From JBOFLO01 sp051657905 (lineage in GTDB: Bacteria > Patescibacteriota > Gracilibacteria > UBA1369), in contig JBOFLO010000087.1 of NCBI GenBank assembly GCA_051657905.1, forward strand, positions 1 through 7,013: DNA of 7,013 nt. Direction: 5' to 3'. The notes beneath the pieces are model-generated. The model saw nothing but the letters and a program-made list of their open reading frames with translations. It did not search any database and had not been told where the DNA came from. Shown here one piece after another: positions 1 through 5,458 of this stretch. A program made the translations under genes and the position numbers. The stretch's first letter is position 1. Each line of letters opens with the position of its first letter.

Positions 1-48
1 CCCTTTCTGAAAAAGGCTAAATTTCCCCGGACTGGGCGATTCGCGTAG
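1..48 (+). other. Possible C-terminal tail of an upstream gene
   Basis: Frame 1 is open from the window edge and reads PFLKKAKFPRTGRFA before a TAG at 46-48. The promoter of the next gene begins 34 nt later, so this is a plausible place for an upstream plus-strand gene to end. Fifteen residues are too few to name a family. The other two plus frames close by base 18. An open minus-strand stretch (59 down to 1) also exists but has no start codon in view, so coding on the plus strand is only a guess. Confidence 0.2.
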
Positions 49-82
49 ACATCAATAAATCAGAAGCCGAAACGAAAAAACC

Positions 83-110
83 TTGCATTCATCCGATTTA
101 ATGCTAAAAT
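83..110 (+). promoter_or_regulatory. Promoter of rpmB (sigma70-like, extended -10)
   Basis: TTGCAT at 83-88 and TAAAAT at 105-110 are separated by 16 bp. A TGC triplet sits directly before the -10 (102-104), which gives an extended -10 element. The predicted transcription start is near 117, leaving a leader of about 28 nt before the rpmB ATG. The motif matches are visible in the sequence; the assignment to sigma70 is by analogy. Confidence 0.6.
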
Positions 111-144
111 TCGGGGGCTTCGCAGAATATCTAATCTCAATTGT

Positions 145-429
145 ATGCCTAAAATGTGTGTATTGACCGGCAAAAAAGTCTCTGTTGGACATAATGTATC
201 TTTCTCCAACCGCAAAACTAAGAGAACTTTCAAACCGAATGTCAGCAAAAAAACTATTATTGATCCAGTTTCTGGAGCTAAATTGAAAATCAACATTTCA
301 ACTCGCGCTCAAAGAACTTTGGTTAAAAACCCAGGCAAATTTCGTGTTACTCTAGCCGCTTTAGTTAAGAAACAAGCTAAAAAAAGAGCACAGAAAGCCG
401 CTCCAAAGAAAGCTACTGCTAAAAAATAG
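145..429 (+). CDS. rpmB: 50S ribosomal protein L28
   Basis: This encodes 94 residues of bL28, a small basic protein of the large ribosomal subunit. The opening MPKMCVLTGKK matches the family start (a short lead, then C-x-x-TGK), followed by a VSFSNRKTKRTFKPN stretch like the N/K/R-rich segment of L28. The family is usually about 60-80 residues, and the excess here is a Lys/Ala-rich tail from about residue 75 to 94, which is probably disordered and bound to rRNA. The start at 145 is preferred; an internal Met at codon 4 (154) would cut into the conserved beginning. No Shine-Dalgarno sequence precedes it. It has its own extended -10 promoter upstream and a strong terminator downstream, so it is likely monocistronic. 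Confidence 0.93.
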   Translation: MPKMCVLTGKKVSVGHNVSFSNRKTKRTFKPNVSKKTIIDPVSGAKLKINISTRAQRTLVKNPGKFRVTLAALVKKQAKKRAQKAAPKKATAKK

Positions 430-452
430 CAAACAGCCCTAACTGTAAACCA

Positions 453-485
453 AATCCCCGCCTGAAATTCAGCCGGGGATTTTTT
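453..485 (+). terminator. Intrinsic terminator after rpmB
   Basis: AATCCCCG (453-460) pairs with CGGGGATT (474-481). Inside it, CTG (462-464) pairs with CAG (470-472), separated from the outer stem by a C/C mismatch. The stem runs straight into a T tract at 480-485. This is a textbook rho-independent terminator 24 nt after the rpmB stop. Confidence 0.9.
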
Positions 486-547
486 GTTGCCAAATCAAAA
501 CATGTCTATTATGATTCCACTGCTGAAAATCCCCTTTCTTCCAACCC

Positions 548-574
548 TTGAAGGGAGACTTTCAGCCTTAAAAT
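548..574 (+). promoter_or_regulatory. Candidate promoter of the tRNA-Ser gene
   Basis: TTGAAG (548-553) and TAAAAT (569-574) lie 15 bp apart, which is short for sigma70; reading the -35 one base earlier gives 16 bp. The expected start is near 581, just before the mature tRNA 5' end at 584. The -35 lies within a perfect palindrome, CCCTT-G-AAGGG (545-555). The spacing makes this only moderately convincing. Confidence 0.4.
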
Positions 575-583
575 CATTCATAC

Positions 584-673
584 GGAGGGGTCGCATAGTG
601 GCCTAGTGCGCGCGCTTGGAAAGCGCGTAACGTCGCAAGACGTTCGGGAGTTCGAATCTCCCCTCCTCCGCCA
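584..673 (+). tRNA. tRNA-Ser (anticodon GGA)
   Basis: The full cloverleaf can be drawn. The acceptor GGAGGGG (584-590) pairs with CTCCTCC (663-669) with one G-T wobble, then discriminator G670 and encoded CCA (671-673). The anticodon stem CGCGC (611-615)/GCGCG (623-627) closes the seven-base loop TTGGAAA, so the anticodon is GGA (618-620), reading UCC and UCU serine codons. The long variable arm typical of class II tRNAs is ACGTC (630-634)/GACGT (639-643) with a GCAA tetraloop. The T arm is GGGAG (646-650)/CTCCC (658-662) with loop TTCGAAT. Every arm is intact. A genome-encoded CCA means maturation need not add it. Confidence 0.97.
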
Positions 674-683
674 GAAAAACCTT

Positions 684-1088
684 ATGAATTCCCCAGAAAC
701 TCCCAATAAAAATAAATGGTTGGAGGTTTTCCAACTACTTTCCAACAATCATCAGCTTATTAAAAAATGTCTGATTAAAATCTATAGTGATGATAGACTT
801 AAAGAATTGCCAATTCCACCCCCAGCAAAATTCGCTGACAGTTTTTCTGATAAAAATATTAAGGATATACTATTGGGCGGCCCCCTTTATTTTCATGAAA
901 TTGAATCCCTAAACTTTCCCGCCCACTGGACAACTTCTCGTTGGATGCGACAAGAAAAACTCGCCCCAAAACAACATTCTCAAACCATTGAAAAAATCTA
1001 TCAAATTCTCCAATCATTAGATTCACTAAAATTATCAATTAATAAAGACGAATTGAATGCCCATCTCATTCCAAATCGAACATCATGA
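684..1088 (+). CDS. Hypothetical protein directly downstream of tRNA-Ser
   Basis: This is a 134-residue protein that I do not recognise. The frame stays open back into the tRNA, but the first start outside the tRNA is the ATG at 684, giving MNSPETPNKNKWLEVF. Visible features are an amphipathic N-terminal segment (about 12-34), a proline cluster LPIPPPAKF (42-50), an aromatic middle with HWTTSRWMR (81-89), and a helical, Lys/Leu-rich end. There is no signal peptide or membrane segment and only one cysteine (C29). The start lies 10 nt after the CCA of the tRNA with no promoter or Shine-Dalgarno between, so co-transcription with the tRNA is likely and tRNA 3' processing would leave a nearly leaderless message. 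It is the only gene here that ends in TGA. Confidence that it is expressed is moderate. Confidence 0.6.
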   Translation: MNSPETPNKNKWLEVFQLLSNNHQLIKKCLIKIYSDDRLKELPIPPPAKFADSFSDKNIKDILLGGPLYFHEIESLNFPAHWTTSRWMRQEKLAPKQHSQTIEKIYQILQSLDSLKLSINKDELNAHLIPNRTS

Positions 1089-1092
1089 TGGC

Positions 1093-1121
1093 TTGGAATT
1101 ACCTGTGACAAGATATATAAC
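1093..1121 (+). promoter_or_regulatory. Candidate promoter of the GNAT gene
   Basis: TTGGAA (1093-1098) and TATAAC (1116-1121) are 17 bp apart in the 63-nt gap before the acetyltransferase gene. The expected start is near 1128, giving a leader of about 24 nt. The -35 matches four of six consensus bases and the -10 five of six. Confidence 0.45.
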
Positions 1122-1151
1122 TGAAATAAATTAATATTTCTCACCCGGCCC

Positions 1152-1625
1152 GTGACCAGCAACCCTATCATTCTCAAAAACCTCGACGATCAGATCAAAA
1201 ATCTGCCCAGCATTACAGCTTTCTATAATGCTTTCTTTTTGAAATCTCAACACAGCCCCGCCTACAAATTAAAAATGTATCAGGATAAATCCCGCCAACC
1301 AATTATTCTCTCCATCAATTCCGCCGGCCAAACCATCGGTCTATTGGAATCCTGGAATAAACGCAACAATCCCAAAAAACGCATCATCTCAACTCTTTTG
1401 ATTCATCCCGAATTTCGCGGTCGAGGTTATTCCAGAAAATTATTTGAACAAGCTCTAAAAAGCAGCCAGGAAAAGTCCGAAAATCCCTTTTGGGTTATTC
1501 ATTTTAGGGATGACAATAAAGAAAGCCTAGAAGCAATTTATACCAAACTCGGCTTTAGCAATTTAAAGTCACGCGGAACTTATAAAAACGGCGAAACCAA
1601 ATGGGAAATGAGCATATCGACCTAA
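1152..1625 (+). CDS. GNAT family N-acetyltransferase
   Basis: This is a 157-residue protein of the GNAT fold, which transfers an acetyl group from acetyl-CoA to an amine. Motif A is visible as IHPEFRGRGYSRKLFEQAL (84-102), where R89-G90-R91-G92 supplies the pyrophosphate-binding loop; the third small residue of the R-x-x-G-x-G/A signature is Ser94. Motif B is DDNKESLEAIYTKLGF (120-135), the usual N...Y-x-K-x-GF end of the domain, with Tyr130 in the place of the common catalytic or CoA-contacting Tyr. The beta strands TIGLLES (61-67) and KKRIISTLLI (75-84) precede it. The start is the GTG at 1152; no ATG lies in frame after the upstream TGA at 1122. The substrate cannot be told: these motifs fit protein, antibiotic or small-amine acetylation alike. 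It stands as a single gene with its own candidate promoter. Confidence 0.82.
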   Translation: MTSNPIILKNLDDQIKNLPSITAFYNAFFLKSQHSPAYKLKMYQDKSRQPIILSINSAGQTIGLLESWNKRNNPKKRIISTLLIHPEFRGRGYSRKLFEQALKSSQEKSENPFWVIHFRDDNKESLEAIYTKLGFSNLKSRGTYKNGETKWEMSIST

Positions 1626-1642
1626 AACAGAACAACACTTAC

Positions 1643-1672
1643 TTGAAATAGGCAAAACCAGCTTTTTATAGT
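1643..1672 (+). promoter_or_regulatory. Promoter of the SRPBCC-DUF1697 operon
   Basis: TTGAAA (1643-1648) and TATAGT (1667-1672) are 18 bp apart, a good sigma70-like match. The predicted start is near 1679, leaving a 5' leader of about 55 nt. An inverted repeat, TGATC (1677-1681) and GATCA (1689-1693), lies exactly over the predicted start and could be an operator. Confidence 0.6.
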
Positions 1673-1733
1673 AGGCTGATCACATAGAGATCAAGACAAT
1701 CTCACTCAATTCACATTACCTAATAAAAGTATC

Positions 1734-2147
1734 ATGCAAGCCATCACTATAGAAACAATCGTCAACGCTCCGCTCGACCACGTTTGGAAAGTTTGGAATG
1801 AGCCGGAACATATTATGAACTGGGCTTTCGCCTCCGACGACTGGCACGCTCCCCGCTCCGAAAATGACCTAAAAGTTGGCGGAAAATTCAGTACCACTAT
1901 GGCTGCCAAAGACGGCAGCGTTAGTTTTGATTTCGGTGGAATTTATACCGCAGTTAAAACTAATGAATTAATTGAATATGACATGGATGACAAACGTCAT
2001 GTAAAAATCCAATTCGAACAATTGCCGGAAGGAGCTAAAGTAATTCAGACTTTCGACATGGAAGATACCAATCCTGAAGAAATGCAACGCAATGGCTGGC
2101 AAGCAATTTTGGACAATTTCAAGAAATACGCTGAAAGTACTAAATAA
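1734..2147 (+). CDS. SRPBCC (AHSA1/START-like) family protein
   Basis: This is a 137-residue single-domain protein of the SRPBCC superfamily, AHSA1-like branch. These proteins form a helix-grip barrel with a deep hydrophobic pocket for lipids or other small ligands; few bacterial members have a known ligand. The pattern is complete: strand TIETIVNAP (5-13), helix HVWKVWNEPEHIMNW (16-30), the GGKF turn, barrel strands, and a closing helix NGWQAILDNFKKYAE (120-134). The length is normal for the family. The ATG at 1734 starts directly before the first strand. No Shine-Dalgarno sequence is seen. It is the first gene of a five-gene operon behind the promoter at 1643-1672; the next gene starts 9 nt after its stop and in the same frame. 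A second SRPBCC domain occurs two genes further on, fused to a cupin. Confidence 0.85.
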   Translation: MQAITIETIVNAPLDHVWKVWNEPEHIMNWAFASDDWHAPRSENDLKVGGKFSTTMAAKDGSVSFDFGGIYTAVKTNELIEYDMDDKRHVKIQFEQLPEGAKVIQTFDMEDTNPEEMQRNGWQAILDNFKKYAESTK

Positions 2148-2156
2148 AAACTCGCT

Positions 2157-2603
2157 GTGAAAATCACTCTTTGCGGAAGCATCGCCTTTTATGAGGAAAT
2201 GCAAAATATCCAGCAGCAATTAGAAAAACTTGGCCACGAAGTAAAATTACCACCATTTGAAGTCAAAGACGAACATGGTCAAATGATTCCAGTTAAGGAA
2301 TATTACGCTCGCCGTAAAGCAGGAAATGTGGCTGACGACAGCTGGATTTGGGAAAGAAAAGCCGAAGCCATGCACAATCATTTTCAAAAAGTGGAATGGA
2401 GCGAAGTAGTACTGATCTTAAATTACGACAAAAATAATATTCCCAATTACGTCGGCCCCAACACTTTATTGGAAATCGGCTTAGCCTTCCATCTCAACAA
2501 AAAGATCTTCTTATTCAACCCTATCCCCGAAATCAATTACAAAGAAGAAATTCTCGGCATGAAGCCAATTATCATCAATCAAGATTTAACTCAAATTAAG
2601 TAA
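2157..2603 (+). CDS. Nucleoside 2-deoxyribosyltransferase-like protein
   Basis: This 148-residue protein resembles the nucleoside 2-deoxyribosyltransferase (NDT) fold, whose members cleave or exchange the base of (deoxy)nucleosides or nucleotides. It opens with the Rossmann-like strand and loop KITLCGSIAF (2-11) and has a C-terminal core EVVLILNYD (83-91), then NYVGPNTLLEIGLAF (97-111) and NKKIFLFNPIPE (114-125). Glu106 lies where NDTs carry the catalytic glutamate, in a G-x-x-x-x-E-x-G-x-A context, and NPIP is typical of a group of uncharacterised relatives. The central part (about 35-80) is rich in Trp, Lys and Glu and is not recognised. The GTG start is chosen because it falls right before the first strand and no in-frame ATG follows the previous stop. 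Substrate is unknown; a nucleotide-salvage, hygiene or base-releasing role is inference. Confidence 0.68.
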   Translation: MKITLCGSIAFYEEMQNIQQQLEKLGHEVKLPPFEVKDEHGQMIPVKEYYARRKAGNVADDSWIWERKAEAMHNHFQKVEWSEVVLILNYDKNNIPNYVGPNTLLEIGLAFHLNKKIFLFNPIPEINYKEEILGMKPIIINQDLTQIK

Positions 2604-2605
2604 TT

Positions 2606-2992
2606 ATGGACATCAAAAAACCAATCGGCTCAATCATCTCCACTGATTTAACCATCCCCAATGCCGAAGAAATTCGCGACTTTTACAAAGAAGTAATTGG
2701 CTGGGAAGTTGAAGAAATGCCTCTGTCTGATGCAGACGGTAAGTACGCTGACTATATCATGAAAGATAAAGAAGGTAATTGGGCAGCGGGAGTTTGCCAT
2801 AAGCGTGGCCCTAACGTTGATCTACCTCCTCAATGGATTGTTTACATCAATGTTGAAGATATCGGAAAAAGTATTGAAAAATGTCGCCAATTAGGTGGTA
2901 AAATTCTCAAAGAAGTGAAGAATGAAGAAAAAATTATTTATGCTTTAATTGAAGACCCAGCGGGAGCAATTTTGGCTCTTACAAAAATCTAA
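2606..2992 (+). CDS. VOC family protein (glyoxalase/bleomycin-resistance fold)
   Basis: This is a 128-residue protein of the vicinal oxygen chelate fold, made of two beta-alpha-beta-beta-beta units. The first unit is marked by DLTIPNAEEIRDFYKEVIGWE (14-34) and the second by WIVYINVEDIGKSIEKCRQLGG (77-98), ending in the characteristic DPAGAILAL (117-125). AGVCHKRGPNVDLPPQW (61-77) between the units is typical of a particular bacterial VOC subgroup with no assigned substrate. Metal ligands cannot be named with certainty; His65 and Glu116 are candidates. The ATG is 2 nt after the preceding stop and the next gene is 2 nt after this one, so translation is probably coupled. VOC members range from glyoxalases and dioxygenases to antibiotic-binding proteins, and nothing here decides among them. 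Confidence 0.85.
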   Translation: MDIKKPIGSIISTDLTIPNAEEIRDFYKEVIGWEVEEMPLSDADGKYADYIMKDKEGNWAAGVCHKRGPNVDLPPQWIVYINVEDIGKSIEKCRQLGGKILKEVKNEEKIIYALIEDPAGAILALTKI

Positions 2993-2994
2993 TC

Positions 2995-3690
2995 ATGCCT
3001 ACTCCCCTTTTTATAAACAAATCCATACGCATTGAAGCCTCCGCCAAACGCGTCTGGCACGCCCTTACCGACAATGAAATTTCCAAACAATGGGTTTCAG
3101 AATTTGGTATCAAAAGCGGCAAAATTATTTCTGATTGGAAACAATCTTCAGAAATTTCCTGGGAGGATGAAAATGGCAAAACTATTGTCAGCGGAAAAGT
3201 TATTTCTGCAAAACCCCCTCATAACTTACATTTTTCCGTAACTGATGTTAACTCAGGCCCAAGGCCAGAGATCACCGACGAGGACGGCATCACCTATGAA
3301 TTAATCGAAGCTAACGACAAAACAACTTTAATGGTAAAACAGGGAGATTTCAGCAAAATGCGTGAAGGCGCTAAAGCTCGCTCAGCTTCAGAAAAAATCT
3401 GGAACAAAGTTTTGCAAAAAGTTAAGAACATCGCCGAACATATGCAAAATCTGGAAAACGCCGGCTACAAAGAATTGCATGTTTGCCCACTCCCACCTCA
3501 TCAAGAATTAGACGAGCACACCCACGATGTTAAAACCGCTCATATCATTTTAAGCGGCCAACTTACCATCATTGATCAACATAACAACACCCAAACCTAC
3601 CAAGCCGACGATCGCGTCGAATTCCCCGCTAAAACAACTCACAAGGCCATCGGCGGACCGGAAGGTGGTTATATGATTGTTGCATTTTAA
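2995..3690 (+). CDS. SRPBCC-cupin two-domain fusion protein
   Basis: This 231-residue protein carries two small-molecule-binding folds in one chain. Residues 5-150 are an SRPBCC/AHSA1-like domain: strand INKSIRIEAS (7-16), helix KRVWHALTDNEISKQW (18-33), and a long closing helix around 130-150. Residues about 160-231 are a single cupin: motif 1 HTHDVKTAHIILSGQL (175-190) and motif 2 EFPAKTTHKAIGG (209-221). The three histidines expected to hold a metal (H175, H177, H216) are present, but the usual glutamate of motif 1 is replaced (Thr181 by spacing). The reading frame runs through the junction with no stop, so the fusion is real in this sequence. It starts 2 nt after the VOC gene. The function is unknown; the cupin could be an enzyme or a sensor and the SRPBCC part a ligand pocket. 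Confidence 0.8.
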   Translation: MPTPLFINKSIRIEASAKRVWHALTDNEISKQWVSEFGIKSGKIISDWKQSSEISWEDENGKTIVSGKVISAKPPHNLHFSVTDVNSGPRPEITDEDGITYELIEANDKTTLMVKQGDFSKMREGAKARSASEKIWNKVLQKVKNIAEHMQNLENAGYKELHVCPLPPHQELDEHTHDVKTAHIILSGQLTIIDQHNNTQTYQADDRVEFPAKTTHKAIGGPEGGYMIVAF

Positions 3691-3702
3691 TCTAACATTA
3701 AC

Positions 3703-4257
3703 ATGCCAATTACCTATCTCGCCCTACTTCGCGGTATTAATGTAGGCGGAAACAACATTATTAAAATGCTGGATTTAAAAAGTTGTTTTGAGAATATGGG
3801 CTTTTCCAAAGTCAAAACTTATATTCAAAGCGGCAATGTCATTTTCCAATCCAGCGAAAAAAACTCCGAAAAATTAACCACTCAAATCGAAAAAACTCTT
3901 TCCAAACAATTTAACTATCATGGCCGCGCAGTTTTAATCAGCCAGCAACAATTAAAAAATATCCTCAAACAAGCCCCAGCCAAATTCGGATCTCAACCAG
4001 AAAAATACCGCTATAATTTCCTATTCCTAAAACCACCTTTAACCCCAGCCGAAGCCTTCCCTCAACTCAGCATCAAAACAGGCGTAGATGAAGCTAATTT
4101 CTCCAAATCCGAACCAGTCCTTTATTTCCAAAATCTAATCGCCAAAGCCACCTCCAGCCATTTGAACAAAATTATCAAACTCCCAATTTACCAAAACCTC
4201 ACCATTCGCAATTGGAACACCACCACCAAATTAGCTAAATTAATGGAAGAAATCTAA
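3703..4257 (+). CDS. DUF1697 family protein
   Basis: This 184-residue protein has the standard length for DUF1697. The signature is clear: YLALLRGINVGGNNIIKM (5-22), then a helix with GF (33-34) and VKTYIQSGNVIFQS (37-50). The C-terminal half has the usual NFLFLK strand and the closing region with NWNTTTKLAKLMEE, where a W-N-x-x-T motif is conserved in the family. DUF1697 has no established biochemical role. It is the last gene of the plus-strand operon, 12 nt after the fusion gene. Its TAA (4255-4257) is separated by one base from the stop of the opposing dehydrogenase gene, and no terminator hairpin lies in between, so the transcript likely runs on into the opposite strand of its neighbour. 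Confidence 0.92.
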   Translation: MPITYLALLRGINVGGNNIIKMLDLKSCFENMGFSKVKTYIQSGNVIFQSSEKNSEKLTTQIEKTLSKQFNYHGRAVLISQQQLKNILKQAPAKFGSQPEKYRYNFLFLKPPLTPAEAFPQLSIKTGVDEANFSKSEPVLYFQNLIAKATSSHLNKIIKLPIYQNLTIRNWNTTTKLAKLMEEI

Positions 4258-4258
4258 G

Positions 4259-4933
4259 CTAAACCATCTCATAACTATCCACATCCCTATAAACCAAATT
4301 TTTCATGTCCGACTTCAATAAACCAAGCATCAGTTCCGCCGCCGAATCCGCCGTCATCGCCATTTTAATTCTATCTGCTTTTTGTTTCGCATTATAACCA
4401 GTCCACTCTAACACCGTGTCCACACGCCCCAAGTAAACCACTCTCATATCCAAATCCGGGCGATTTTTTGCAATCAATTCATCCAAATGCACATTGGCCA
4501 TTTTTGATAATGTATAAGGAAAAGCATCTGCTTTTACACTCAAAGAATTTTTCGAATTAGTTTGCAAAGTCACAGCTCCTTCCGCCAATTTTTCTCCCAA
4601 ATTTTTAAACATCAACCAACTACCTTTAACATTTACCGACCAAACCAAATCAAAATCCTCCACCTCAATCTCCTCATAATTCCCTCTTCTCATCACCCCC
4701 GCATTATTCACCAGCAAATCCACCTGGCCAGAAATTTTCGCCACAGCTTTTTGAATTTGATTTTCTCGCGTCACATCAGCCAACAAATATTCCACACCTT
4801 TAACTGGCTTCACCGGCCTAGTTCTACTAATTGAATAAACTCTCATCCCCTCCTCCACTAATTTTTTGGAAAGCGCATAACCAATGCCTCGAGAGGCACC
4901 GGTTATCAACGCTGTTTTTCCTTTAAATTTCAT
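4259..4933 (-). CDS. Short-chain dehydrogenase/reductase (classical SDR)
   Basis: This is a 224-residue NAD(P)-dependent oxidoreductase. The cofactor loop TGASRGIG (11-18) follows the first strand, and NNAG (76-79) and the adenine-contacting D53 are in place. The full catalytic tetrad can be placed: N101 (in VNVKG), S127, Y140 and K144 (YTLSK), with Ser and Tyr 13 apart as in classical SDRs. R15 and R37 suggest a preference for NADPH (inference). In place of the usual PG after the sixth strand it has LGRVDT (168-173). It is slightly shorter than the typical 240-260 residues, with a compressed region between S127 and the end. It is the last gene of the minus-strand group, 5 nt after the PhnB-like gene. 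The substrate cannot be read from sequence. Confidence 0.9.
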   Translation of the reverse strand: MKFKGKTALITGASRGIGYALSKKLVEEGMRVYSISRTRPVKPVKGVEYLLADVTRENQIQKAVAKISGQVDLLVNNAGVMRRGNYEEIEVEDFDLVWSVNVKGSWLMFKNLGEKLAEGAVTLQTNSKNSLSVKADAFPYTLSKMANVHLDELIAKNRPDLDMRVVYLGRVDTVLEWTGYNAKQKADRIKMAMTADSAAELMLGLLKSDMKNLVYRDVDSYEMV

Positions 4934-4938
4934 ACAAA

Positions 4939-5367
4939 TTATTTTTTAGCTTCAGCATTAATCATCCAAGACACACCAAATTTATCCACAAATGCTCCAA
5001 AATAATCTCCCCAAAAAGCTTCTGCCATTGGCATTTCAATTTTCCCACCTTCAGACAAAGCCGCAAATAAACGATCCGCTTCTTCTCTACTATCCGGATG
5101 CACACTCACACTAACATTCGTCCCAATCACAGTTTTCTGCCCAAATGCTTCCAAAGAATCAGTGCCCATCAACAAATTATCACCAATTTTCAACGCCACA
5201 TGCATAACTTTATTCAAATCCGCTTCAGACATTCCAGCTTTATCTGGAGAATCCGGCATATCTTTAAATTTTTGCGGCCCCATCAATTCACCACCGAAAG
5301 CCTTTTGATAAAATTTAAAAGCCTCCTCAGTATTACCCTGGAAGTTCAAGTATGAATTTAATTTCAT
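4939..5367 (-). CDS. PhnB/YjdN-like VOC family protein
   Basis: This 142-residue protein belongs to the PhnB-like branch of the VOC superfamily. Typical features are the opening YLNFQGNTEEAFKFYQKAFGG (6-26), the middle HVALKIGDNLLMG, and the end WGDYFGAFVDKFGVSWMIN (119-137), where the branch normally has DPFG; here the Pro is Lys129. E. coli YjdN (PhnB) and its relatives have no proven reaction, although some relatives act in quinone methylation or as metal-dependent enzymes. The start at 5367 is the natural one; the next gene follows after 5 nt, so the two are probably translated together. The upstream 91-nt gap is AT-rich and holds the regulator's candidate terminator. No convincing promoter of its own could be picked out there. 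Confidence 0.9.
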   Translation of the reverse strand: MKLNSYLNFQGNTEEAFKFYQKAFGGELMGPQKFKDMPDSPDKAGMSEADLNKVMHVALKIGDNLLMGTDSLEAFGQKTVIGTNVSVSVHPDSREEADRLFAALSEGGKIEMPMAEAFWGDYFGAFVDKFGVSWMINAEAKK

Positions 5368-5420
5368 ATAAAATAGTTTAAAAATTACCTATTGAAATTA
5401 ACATAATTCGAAATTTTCTA

Positions 5421-5447
5421 AAAGGCGCTCCTTACGGAAACGCCTTT
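5421..5447 (-). terminator. Candidate terminator after the MerR/TipAS gene
   Basis: AAAGGCG (5421-5427) pairs with CGCCTTT (5441-5447), and TCC (5429-5431) pairs with GGA (5436-5438) inside, with a four-base loop. On the minus strand the hairpin lies 12 nt after the regulator's stop, but the T tract is only four bases, so termination may be partial and read-through into the PhnB-SDR genes is possible. Confidence 0.55.
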
Positions 5448-5458
5448 CATTGAATCCT

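Noticed and set aside
60..296. Minus-strand open frame opposite rpmB.
   Set aside because: It overlaps a clear L28 gene and has no recognisable domain.
584..673. tRNA 3' end as an attachment site of an integrated element.
   Set aside because: No second copy of the T-arm/acceptor sequence and no integrase gene is present in the window.
684..1625. The orphan protein and the GNAT gene share one frame, interrupted only by TGA at 1086 and 1122, as if TGA were recoded as glycine (code 25 of Absconditabacteria/Gracilibacteria).
   Set aside because: None of the recognised genes contains an in-frame TGA despite many conserved glycines, all written GGN. A plausible promoter lies between the two TGA codons' surroundings, and the intervening translation does not look like a domain linker.
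2145..2159. Possible read-through fusion of the first SRPBCC gene with the NDT-like gene, which are in the same frame.
   Set aside because: A normal TAA separates them, the NDT-like protein has a natural GTG start just before its first strand, and no recoding signal is visible.
5368..5420. Separate promoter for the PhnB-SDR genes in the AT-rich gap.
   Set aside because: Several AT-rich hexamers could be read as -10 elements, but none has a convincing -35 at 16-18 bp, so I did not list one.
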